DNA of 10,897 nt from Smithella sp. ME-1 (GTDB taxonomy: Bacteria > Desulfobacterota > Syntrophia > Syntrophales > Smithellaceae): assembly GCA_000495415.1 (NCBI GenBank), contig AWGX01000937.1, positions 1 through 10,897 on the forward strand. Direction: 5' to 3'. Within the stretch, counting starts at the first letter, position 1; every line of letters begins with the position of its first letter. Below, one piece after another: positions 1 to 6,064 of this stretch. Below the pieces are notes generated by a model, which was not told the DNA's origin, ran no database searches, and worked only from the letters and a program-made list of their open reading frames with translations. The position numbers and the translations under genes were made by a program.

Positions 1-320
1 TTGATAAATGGACACTTAAATCGGGACGTTCGATAATAGTTCTCGCCGAAGGCCGTCTGGTCAATCTGGGCTGTGCCACCGGCCACCCCAGTTTTGTCAT
101 GAGCAATAGTTTCACCAATCAATGCATGGCACAAATTAAATTAGCCACCAAAAAACATAAAATTGGAGTATATACGTTACCTAAGATACTGGATGAAGAA
201 GTTGCCCGCCTGCATTTGGAAAGACTGGATGTCAAGCTTACCAAACTTAATAAAAAACAGGCTGATTATCTTGGGATAACCTTGGATGGTCCCTTCAAAC
301 CGGAGCACTATAGATATTAA
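1..320 (+). CDS. ahcY: S-adenosylhomocysteine hydrolase (adenosylhomocysteinase), C-terminal part
   Basis: The reading frame is open from base 3 (first two bases belong to a cut codon) to a TAA at 318-320, giving the last 105 residues of a protein that starts outside the window. The enzyme reversibly cleaves S-adenosylhomocysteine to adenosine and homocysteine in the cytoplasm, removing the inhibitory product of SAM-dependent methylation. The segment carries the family's highly conserved C-terminal block: [20 protein letters not shown] followed by SFTNQ, then [16 protein letters not shown], and the very C-terminal [10 protein letters not shown]. The Lys and Tyr of this tail reach into the NAD site of the partner subunit in characterised SAHHs. 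The match is nearly continuous with the family consensus, so the call is firm. The gene converges on lptG with 9 bases between stop codons and no GC-rich terminator hairpin. Confidence 0.96.
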   Translation, partial: DKWTLKSGRSIIVLAEGRLVNLGCATGHPSFVMSNSFTNQCMAQIKLATKKHKIGVYTLPKILDEEVARLHLERLDVKLTKLNKKQADYLGITLDGPFKPEHYRY

Positions 321-329
321 ATAATATTC

Positions 330-1409
330 TTAAGTGTGGACTTTATAAAAAAGAACGGCAGCTGCCGCGCCGAATAATATGTTTGCTCCCCAGGCGGCGA
401 GAAATACAGGTATTACCTCAGATTTGCCCAGAGACATGCTGAAAGCATGGACTATCCAATAGGAAAATCCAACGACAATAGCTATTCCGGCGCTTTGCAT
501 TATTCCGCCACTTCGCTCCGAGCGCACAGAAAAAGGAACTGCAATAAATATCATAATCAATGTCACCAGCGGGAAAGCCATTTTCCCCTGCAGTTCAACA
601 AGATATTTGGTTACGTCATATCCTTCAGATTTTATTTTTTTAACGTATTTTCTTAAATCAAAGTAACCCATTTTTTCTGCGTCTTTTTGCATTACTTTAA
701 AATCATCAGGTTTTTCAGGGATATTTATAATCTTTTCCTTGGACCATTCCAGAACCGGATTATTATCAGCATCAAAACGCGTTGTAAGCAGATTGTGGAA
801 GACCCATTTGTCGTCTTTCCATTCGGCTCTCTTGGCATCAACACGGCTCATCAATGTAAAATCCGGATTTAAATAATTGATGGTAACACCCCGCAGAATA
901 TTTTTATCTACATCGAACATTTTAAAATTATAAATCGCGTTTTCTCCGTGATACCATATTTCATTTTGCTTGAAGAAGCCGAGGGTTTTCTGTTTCTGTA
1001 CATCGATCTTGATAATATGTTCGGTTTTTTGAATGGACGCAGGTGTTATCAGTTCATTGAAATAGAACAGAAAGATAGCTGTTATTGCAGCAAACATAAG
1101 AATGGGTAGAGAAATACGATAAATGCTGATCCCGTTAGCCTTCATGGCTGTAATTTCGTGATATTTGGAAAGTGAGCCGAAGGTCATCAGGGTCGTCAGA
1201 AGAACTGCCGGAGGCAGAATATAGGAAATGACCATAGGAATGGAAAAAATAAAATATGATATTATCTGGAAAATGTTTGCATTGTTACTGAGAAACATTC
1301 TTATTTTTTCAAAAAAATCGACAATTAAGAAAAGGGCGATAAACGACAGGAATGTAATGGTAAAAAACCTTATAAATTCTTCAAGTATGTATTTGTCTAA
1401 AATTCTCAA
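330..1409 (-). CDS. lptG: LptG, LPS export ABC transporter permease (YjgP/YjgQ family)
   Basis: One of the two inner-membrane permease subunits of the LptB2FG complex, which extracts LPS from the inner membrane and passes it to LptC/LptA. With the start chosen here it is 359 residues, normal for LptG. It has three N-terminal membrane segments (about 12-32, 50-75, 100-117), a periplasmic beta-jellyroll region (about 125-270) and three C-terminal segments (about 278-296, 303-325, 333-355). The opening ILDKYILEEF and the coupling-loop stretch SKYHEITAMKANGISIYR are typical. Start choice: a TTG at 1409 has GAGG 8 bases upstream and gives the usual 'RILDKYI' N terminus. The frame extends to another TTG at 1445, which would give 371 residues overlapping lptF by 26 bases, but that TTG lacks a ribosome site. 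It is the second gene of the lptF-lptG pair, 10 bases after lptF's stop. Confidence 0.93.
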   Translation of the reverse strand: MRILDKYILEEFIRFFTITFLSFIALFLIVDFFEKIRMFLSNNANIFQIISYFIFSIPMVISYILPPAVLLTTLMTFGSLSKYHEITAMKANGISIYRISLPILMFAAITAIFLFYFNELITPASIQKTEHIIKIDVQKQKTLGFFKQNEIWYHGENAIYNFKMFDVDKNILRGVTINYLNPDFTLMSRVDAKRAEWKDDKWVFHNLLTTRFDADNNPVLEWSKEKIINIPEKPDDFKVMQKDAEKMGYFDLRKYVKKIKSEGYDVTKYLVELQGKMAFPLVTLIMIFIAVPFSVRSERSGGIMQSAGIAIVVGFSYWIVHAFSMSLGKSEVIPVFLAAWGANILFGAAAAVLFYKVHT

Positions 1410-1417
1410 TTTATCAT

Positions 1418-1421
1418 CCTC
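1418..1421 (-). promoter_or_regulatory. Ribosome binding site deciding the lptG start
   Basis: On the minus strand this reads GAGG, 8 bases before the TTG at 1409. It sits across the lptF stop codon (1420-1422), which suggests translational coupling of the two permease genes. The competing upstream TTG at 1445 has no purine-rich sequence at a suitable distance. Confidence 0.55.
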
Positions 1422-2574
1422 ATTTATCTCTTCTGCTTTTATCAAGGAAATTTACAACAGGGATGAGCGAAATTTCTCTGTCGGCCATATAGAGAAGAGA
1501 AATTCCTGCCAGAGCAAACATAAGATTCGGCACCCATACCCCGACTTCTGGTGAAAGATAACCTGTTTCCACCAATGCTTCTCCACCGATGCGTAATAAG
1601 TAATACACAGAGACAACGATCAGGCCGACGGCAAACCCTCTTGATTTTACGGAACGGTGGCTTCTTATGCCCAGAGGTAGTGCCAGTAGGCCGAAGAAAA
1701 TACAGGAAAGAGGTATGGAAAATTTTTTATGCACTTCAATGGCCAGTTCCCGAACAGCCGCTTTATCCAGCCCCGGTTTTTTCATTCTTTCCAAAAGCTC
1801 GGTCATAGTCATTTCGGTGCTTGATTTGGAGGATTTATCTAAATTAGCCAAAGCAGTTGATAGATCAAGATTAATATCATAACTTTCAAAATCAACTTTA
1901 CGGTAATGCTTTAAATCTGAACTTACTGTATGAATAGAACCATCTTCCAGCCTGAGCTTTACAGTCATTGATTCCGGATTGGACACCAGGAATGCTTTTT
2001 TAGCCAGAATTGTATTTTGTTCGCCAATCATACGGTTGTCGGAAACAATAACACCTTCGAGATAATTTTGGTTTACAGGAATTCTTTCTGCATAAATGAG
2101 AAAATCCTTAAAGTCAGCATTAAATACTTTTTCTTTTATGCCGATGCTGGCATTTTGTTGCGCGATATTGAAAATCAGACGTTTGGTGGCAAAATTGCTG
2201 TGCGGTACAAGAAAGTAACTTATAAAGATGGTCAATATAAAGGTAATCAATGAAGCAATGGCGACAGGATAATACATTTGTAGCAGACTGACACCTGCAT
2301 TTTTTAGAGCCGTTATTTCATTGTCGGCGGAGAGCCTGCCCATGGCAATGAGGATGGCGATTAAGAGGGCAATCGGAATGGTAAACAGCATGAATGAAGG
2401 CAGCAGAAAAATAATAATTTTGACTATCAAAAAAACGCTGACCCCTTTATTGATTATCAGATCCATAATTTGCAGAATTTTTCCCATCAGCAGGACAAAG
2501 GTCAGGACAAATAAAATAATTATGAAAGGGAAGGCGATTTCTTTAAATATATAACGATTTATAATTTTGCGCAT
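1420..2574 (-). CDS. lptF: LptF, LPS export ABC transporter permease (YjgP/YjgQ family)
   Basis: Partner of LptG in the LptB2FG complex that drives LPS from the inner membrane towards the outer membrane. At 384 residues it has the family architecture: membrane segments at about 14-36, 45-78 and 100-122, a periplasmic jellyroll domain of about 125-270, and membrane segments at about 286-303, 313-330 and 346-363. The cytoplasmic coupling stretch GRLSADNEITALKNAGVSL (79-97) is the LptF hallmark, and the C-terminal block LALPLGIRSHRSVKSRGFAVG is also characteristic. LptF rather than LptG is inferred from its first position in the pair and the GRLS-D-EI-ALK motif. The ATG at 2574 has no obvious Shine-Dalgarno sequence. 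Its upstream region is shared with the divergent glycosyltransferase/arn operon, and a possible minus-strand promoter is noted separately. Confidence 0.94.
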   Translation of the reverse strand: MRKIINRYIFKEIAFPFIIILFVLTFVLLMGKILQIMDLIINKGVSVFLIVKIIIFLLPSFMLFTIPIALLIAILIAMGRLSADNEITALKNAGVSLLQMYYPVAIASLITFILTIFISYFLVPHSNFATKRLIFNIAQQNASIGIKEKVFNADFKDFLIYAERIPVNQNYLEGVIVSDNRMIGEQNTILAKKAFLVSNPESMTVKLRLEDGSIHTVSSDLKHYRKVDFESYDINLDLSTALANLDKSSKSSTEMTMTELLERMKKPGLDKAAVRELAIEVHKKFSIPLSCIFFGLLALPLGIRSHRSVKSRGFAVGLIVVSVYYLLRIGGEALVETGYLSPEVGVWVPNLMFALAGISLLYMADREISLIPVVNFLDKSRRDK

Positions 2575-2603
2575 TTGATTATCAATAAAGTTTGTTAGTC
2601 GTG

Positions 2604-2615
2604 CCGCTTAAGCGG
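2604..2615. repeat. 12-bp perfect palindrome, possible operator
   Basis: CCGCTTAAGCGG is its own reverse complement and has no spacer. It is a GC-ended island in an otherwise AT-rich divergent intergenic region. It lies about 30 bases upstream of the lptF start and close to the expected transcription start if the minus-strand TATAAT at 2622-2627 is used. A role as a regulator-binding site is inference; the symmetry itself is seen directly. Confidence 0.4.
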
Positions 2616-2621
2616 GATTTC

Positions 2622-2662
2622 ATTATATTTCTAAAATAACACGTATTGATTAATTTTCTCAA
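2622..2662 (-). promoter_or_regulatory. Candidate promoter(s) for lptFG
   Basis: Two weak alternatives are visible on the minus strand. The first is TTGAGA (2662-2657), an 18-base spacer and TATTTT (2638-2633), preceded by a TGn extended -10 element. The second is a perfect TATAAT (2627-2622) with no convincing -35. Either would give a leader of roughly 40-55 bases before the lptF ATG at 2574. This is by sequence resemblance only. Confidence 0.4.
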
Positions 2663-2687
2663 GTAAAACATCAAAAGGATTCATTTA

Positions 2688-2716
2688 TTGACAGTTTCAA
2701 GCATTTTTCCTATATT
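2688..2716 (+). promoter_or_regulatory. Sigma70-type promoter of the GT9-arn operon
   Basis: A perfect -35 TTGACA (2688-2693) is followed by an ideal 17-base spacer and a good -10 TATATT (2711-2716, five of six consensus bases). Transcription would start near 2723, leaving about 35 bases of leader before the ATG at 2758. This is the only strong promoter match I found ahead of the eight-gene + strand run. No further promoter is evident in the very short downstream gaps, so the whole run is probably one transcript. Confidence 0.7.
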
Positions 2717-2744
2717 AATTCATAATTTTATTTTTTCTTATTAA

Positions 2745-2750
2745 AAAGGA
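2745..2750 (+). promoter_or_regulatory. Ribosome binding site of the GT9 gene
   Basis: AAAGGA lies 7 bases before the ATG at 2758. It supports that start over the internal ATG six codons... at 2773, which lacks an equally well-placed site. Confidence 0.65.
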
Positions 2751-2757
2751 TAAATCT

Positions 2758-3987
2758 ATGAAAGTAGATACAATGCGGCATATTGATTATTATGTCGGCG
2801 TTCCTCTTTGTTTTCTCGGTTCATTATTTCAGAAAGTAATAAAATTATTTACCAGACATGAAAAAGAAGCGCCGAAGAATGTTTTGTTTATCGAATTGTC
2901 GGAAATGGGCAGTGCAATTTTAGTCGATCCCGCAATGAGAAAGCTGCAGAAAGAGTCAGGCTCCAACATTCATTTCGCTATCTTCAAAAAAAATAAACCA
3001 AGTCTTGATTTGCTGGGCACGGTTCCTCAGGAAAACATTTGCACAATTAACGGGGACAATTTTATCTCGCTGGCACAGGATGCCTTGAAATTCTTATTCT
3101 GGACAAGAAAGCGAAAAATCGATGCGGTAATCGACCTGGAGTTATTTTCCCGTGTTACCGCTTTGTTGACAGGTTTCAGCGGCGCGCCATATAAAGTCGG
3201 TTTTCATGCCTATTACAATGAGGGCCTTTATCGGGGAGATTTTTTATCGCATAAAGTCGCCTATAATCCGCATATTCATATCGCAAAGAATTTCATCGCT
3301 CTGGTCAACGCGCTGTTGTCACCGCAGGAGGAAATACCGTATTCCAAGACAAAGATAGAAGATGATGAAATTAGCCTGGCAAAAGTTGAATATTCCGATG
3401 ATGAAAAGAAAACGGTGAGAAATATTGTCCGCGAATGTTTTGAAAAATTCGATTTCGGCAAGCATAAAATTGTTTTAATCAATCCCAATGCCAGTGAACT
3501 TCTTATCCAGCGTCGCTGGCCGCAGGAAAGGTTCGCACAGTTAATAAAAATGATTTTGGAGAAATGTCCACTGGCGATTGTTCTGATTACCGGCGATCCG
3601 CGCGAAAGGGAAGAAGCTGAAATTCTCAGACAGCAGGTACAAAACGAAAGATGTATAAATTTTGCAGGAAAGGTTCAGTTCGCCCAGCTTCCTATGCTCT
3701 ACAGTATTTCGGAATTTATGGTTACCAACGATTCCGGACCACCGCATTTTGCCGCGATAACGGAGATGCCGACTTTCGTGATCTTCGGTCCGGAAACCCC
3801 GGCACTTTACGGATCATTGGGCAAGAGCACACCTATTTATGCCGGCTTGGCATGTTCGCCATGCGTCAGTGCGGCCAATCATCGTAAAACAGCTTGCAGT
3901 GATAACGTCTGTTTAAAAGTAATAAAACCTTCGCGAGTATTTGAAAGTATCAAACCGGAGTTGGAAAAAATTAATGCTCAGAGCTAA
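2758..3987 (+). CDS. Glycosyltransferase family 9 (heptosyltransferase-like) protein
   Basis: A 409-residue GT-B fold sugar transferase of the ADP-heptose:LPS heptosyltransferase family, expected to work at the cytoplasmic face on LPS core or a related glycolipid. It opens with a hydrophobic stretch (about 11-31) that could anchor it to the membrane. The N-terminal Rossmann half begins NVLFIELSEMGSAIL (41-55). The C-terminal nucleotide-sugar half carries NPNAS (242-246), IQRRWPQERFAQL (250-262), TNDSGPPHFA (323-332, the family's donor-site signature) and FGPETP (343-348). A Cys cluster, C366-x2-C369-x10-C380-x4-C385, follows and is absent from enterobacterial WaaC/WaaF. The donor sugar cannot be read from sequence; heptose is one option and a hexosamine or other sugar equally possible. 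It is first in the operon, behind a strong promoter, and its end overlaps the next gene. Confidence 0.9.
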   Translation: MKVDTMRHIDYYVGVPLCFLGSLFQKVIKLFTRHEKEAPKNVLFIELSEMGSAILVDPAMRKLQKESGSNIHFAIFKKNKPSLDLLGTVPQENICTINGDNFISLAQDALKFLFWTRKRKIDAVIDLELFSRVTALLTGFSGAPYKVGFHAYYNEGLYRGDFLSHKVAYNPHIHIAKNFIALVNALLSPQEEIPYSKTKIEDDEISLAKVEYSDDEKKTVRNIVRECFEKFDFGKHKIVLINPNASELLIQRRWPQERFAQLIKMILEKCPLAIVLITGDPREREEAEILRQQVQNERCINFAGKVQFAQLPMLYSISEFMVTNDSGPPHFAAITEMPTFVIFGPETPALYGSLGKSTPIYAGLACSPCVSAANHRKTACSDNVCLKVIKPSRVFESIKPELEKINAQS

Positions 3988-5446
3988 TAAACTAATATTC
4001 CTGCTGATTGGTTTTTTTACATTGCTTCGTCTTGTTGTTGCGCCTTTTTTCGGATTGGGTGTTGACGAGGCTCATTATGTTTTGTACTCGAAATATCTGG
4101 ATTTAAGCTACGTTGACCATCCGCCGCTCGTAGGCTGGGCGCATGTGCCTTTTTTTTATCTTTTAGGTACGAATCAGTTTCTGGCCCGATTGCCGGCGAT
4201 TTTGATCTTTGCCGCCGTATCCTACTGTGCCTATTTATTTATATTAAGAATTACTCAGTCAACACGATTATCGCTGCTGGCCGTTCTGGCTTTAAATGGT
4301 TCATTTATACTCAATGTATTGGGACTGATGCTTTTGCCTGATTCTCTTTTGCTCTTATTTGTTTTCCTTCTCATTTTCACTGCCGAAAGAATAGATCGCG
4401 AAAAAAAGCCGCTGGATTATATTTTGCTGGGAATTTTATTCGGATTAATGGGGATTGCTAAATACACATCGATTTTACTTGTGCCTCCGCTGGTCATTTT
4501 TTTTCTGATAAAAAAAAGATATGATATTCTTTTTTCACCTTATATGTTTCTGGCAGCGGTCATTGCATTTGTTATTATCACACCGGTAATCTACTGGAAC
4601 TTTACACATGATTTTATCAGCTTTCGTTATCAGGGCGGGCATGTTTTCGGCACCTTATCCTCCAGCTTTAAGAATTTTATTGAATCGTTGGCTGCACAGT
4701 TTGGCGCCTACAGTCCTTTTTTATTTATTATTGCGTTTTACGGATTTTTTAAAGCGCTGCGTTCACGTAATGTTTATCTGCGGTTGGCCGTTTTATTTGG
4801 CGGGACGATCATGGTATTTTTTCTGCTCACATCATTGTATGAGCGCACTCTTCCACACTGGCCCAGTATTTTTTATCTGCTCTTTATTCCCGTGGGCACT
4901 TACATTCTTTTGCAGTCTCAGGAGAAATGGAAAAGAAACTTTCTTTATTTCTCAATAGGACTAAGTTTAACATTAATGATAATCACCTATTGCGCAGTGC
5001 CATTTCCAGAAAAATGTACAAAGTTTGTGGGAATATTCTACAAAATTCCCGATTACAAATCGCCTTTTCGCGATATTTACGGATTCCCCGCGATTCTAAA
5101 ACAGGCCGATGAAATCCTGAAGAAAAATATATCTGCTGCACCAAAAGCAATTGCGGTAAGCAACTGGACAATGGGAAGCAGAACAATGTATTATAATCTG
5201 CCGTATAAGAATGAAGTATTTGTCATTGACAAGAGACAGGATCAGTTCGATGTCTGGCAGAAGAAATCTCCGGTAGGCCATGACCTTTTGTTTCTTAATA
5301 CTCATTTTAATAATCTGAATATGGAGAAACAAGTCAGCTGTGAACGAACCGATGTTGCCGGAAAAATAGACATATCGCTCAATGGCGCCAAAGTAGATAC
5401 CGTGGAGTTTGTGTGGTGTCACAATTATCAGGGATTAAAAAAGTGA
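3974..5446 (+). CDS. PMT/GT39-type integral membrane glycosyltransferase (lipid-linked sugar donor)
   Basis: A 490-residue GT-C transferase predicted to use a polyprenyl-phosphate sugar on the periplasmic side of the inner membrane. The catalytic first loop has the Asp-Glu pair (D31-E32 in GVDEAHYVLYSKYL) and the DHPP motif (48-51). Later landmarks are LPDSLLLLF (121-129) and LPHWPS (293-298, equivalent to the PNWPAPAY-type motif). Many membrane segments span about 6 to 340, followed by a soluble domain of about 150 residues. The DE...Y-DHPP pattern resembles rhizobial RgtA/C-type galacturonosyl transferases more than ArnT, so donor and acceptor are uncertain. Start: the frame extends to an ATG at 3941, but the ATG at 3974 has GGAA 8 bases upstream and gives a normal N terminus with only a 14-base overlap with the GT9 gene. 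It is probably translationally coupled to its neighbour. Confidence 0.85.
   Translation: MLRANKLIFLLIGFFTLLRLVVAPFFGLGVDEAHYVLYSKYLDLSYVDHPPLVGWAHVPFFYLLGTNQFLARLPAILIFAAVSYCAYLFILRITQSTRLSLLAVLALNGSFILNVLGLMLLPDSLLLLFVFLLIFTAERIDREKKPLDYILLGILFGLMGIAKYTSILLVPPLVIFFLIKKRYDILFSPYMFLAAVIAFVIITPVIYWNFTHDFISFRYQGGHVFGTLSSSFKNFIESLAAQFGAYSPFLFIIAFYGFFKALRSRNVYLRLAVLFGGTIMVFFLLTSLYERTLPHWPSIFYLLFIPVGTYILLQSQEKWKRNFLYFSIGLSLTLMIITYCAVPFPEKCTKFVGIFYKIPDYKSPFRDIYGFPAILKQADEILKKNISAAPKAIAVSNWTMGSRTMYYNLPYKNEVFVIDKRQDQFDVWQKKSPVGHDLLFLNTHFNNLNMEKQVSCERTDVAGKIDISLNGAKVDTVEFVWCHNYQGLKK
5431..5434 (+). promoter_or_regulatory. Ribosome binding site deciding the PAP2 gene start
   Basis: GGGA (preceded by CA) lies 8 bases before a GTG at 5443, whose last two bases form the TGA stop of the preceding gene (GTGA overlap). 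This favours 5443 over the earlier in-frame GTG at 5413. Confidence 0.55.
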
Positions 5447-6057
5447 AAGAAAAACGGATTGCGACATATATAGCTTTTTTTTGTCTTATCATGACGGTTG
5501 TTTCTTATTTATTTTGGGATATTACTTTAACGAAGTACTGTCGTGAATTAAATCAAACAATAAAAAATATTGCAGAAGAGGTTACACGCTTTGGTGTTTC
5601 CACCTGGTATATAGTTGCCAGTGTGTTTTTGTATTTGTTTTTTCGCTATATTTACAAAAATTACCTCAACGCCATGCGGGCTCTTTTTGTTTTTCTTTCT
5701 CTGACCGTTTCCGGAATCTTCATCAATTTATTAAAATGGCTTGCCGGACGTCATCGTCCGGTTGATTTCTTTAATCATGGCTATTTTGGATTCAGTTTTT
5801 TCGGCACAGGTTACGAGTTGGCCTCTTTTCCTTCCGGCCACGCGCAAACGGCTTTTGCTCTTGCTACGTCTTTAACGATTCTATTCCCTCGCTGGGGGAT
5901 ACCGTTATTTGTTGCCGCGGGTGCGGTCGGCACAAGCAGGATAATATTAACCTCGCATTATTTAAGCGATGTGATCGCCGGAGCCGGTGTCGGTATACTG
6001 ATGACAATGGCTTTGAAATATTATTTTGATCTGAAAAAAATAACAATAAAGATATAA
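5443..6057 (+). CDS. PAP2 family membrane lipid phosphatase (lipid A or undecaprenyl pyrophosphate phosphatase-like)
   Basis: A 204-residue membrane phosphatase with the complete three-part PAP2 signature: K98-x6-R105-P106 (KWLAGRHRP), PSGH at 130-133, and S165-R166-x5-H172-x3-D176 (SRIILTSHYLSD). H133 and H172 are the expected proton donor and nucleophile. About five or six hydrophobic segments surround these motifs, which places the active site on the periplasmic side. Substrates in the family include lipid A phosphates (LpxE/LpxF type), undecaprenyl pyrophosphate and phosphatidylglycerol phosphate. Lying between two lipid-sugar transferases in an LPS-modification operon makes a lipid A or undecaprenyl-linked substrate most likely, by inference. 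The GTG start at 5443 overlaps the upstream stop; a start at 5413 would add ten residues. The next gene follows after 7 bases. Confidence 0.88.
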   Translation: MKEKRIATYIAFFCLIMTVVSYLFWDITLTKYCRELNQTIKNIAEEVTRFGVSTWYIVASVFLYLFFRYIYKNYLNAMRALFVFLSLTVSGIFINLLKWLAGRHRPVDFFNHGYFGFSFFGTGYELASFPSGHAQTAFALATSLTILFPRWGIPLFVAAGAVGTSRIILTSHYLSDVIAGAGVGILMTMALKYYFDLKKITIKI

Positions 6058-6064
6058 AATAATT

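Noticed and set aside
447..656. Open frame on the + strand opposite lptG (about 69 codons), with similar ones at 687-872 and 1228-1554.
   Set aside because: These are antisense to a clear membrane protein gene, have no family resemblance, and their composition mirrors the codons of the real gene.
3941..3973. Longer N terminus for the GT39 protein from the ATG at 3941.
   Set aside because: It would overlap the GT9 gene by 47 bases and add a charged 11-residue leader that does not fit the family. The ATG at 3974 has a better-placed ribosome site.
4608..4958. 116-codon + strand frame within the GT39 gene.
   Set aside because: It is fully nested in another frame of a well-supported gene and shows no recognisable motif. 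It looks like a shadow of hydrophobic codons.
5413..5442. Longer N terminus for the PAP2 protein from the GTG at 5413.
   Set aside because: The GTG at 5443 has GGGA 8 bases upstream and the tight GTGA overlap usual for coupled genes. The extra ten residues match no PAP2 feature.
5744..5761. Perfect 7-bp inverted repeat (CCGGACG, loop TCAT, CGTCCGG) that looks like a small hairpin.
   Set aside because: It lies inside the PAP2 gene over the conserved KWLAGRHRP catalytic motif, so the bases are explained by coding. No U-tract follows, and there is no sign of a regulatory role.
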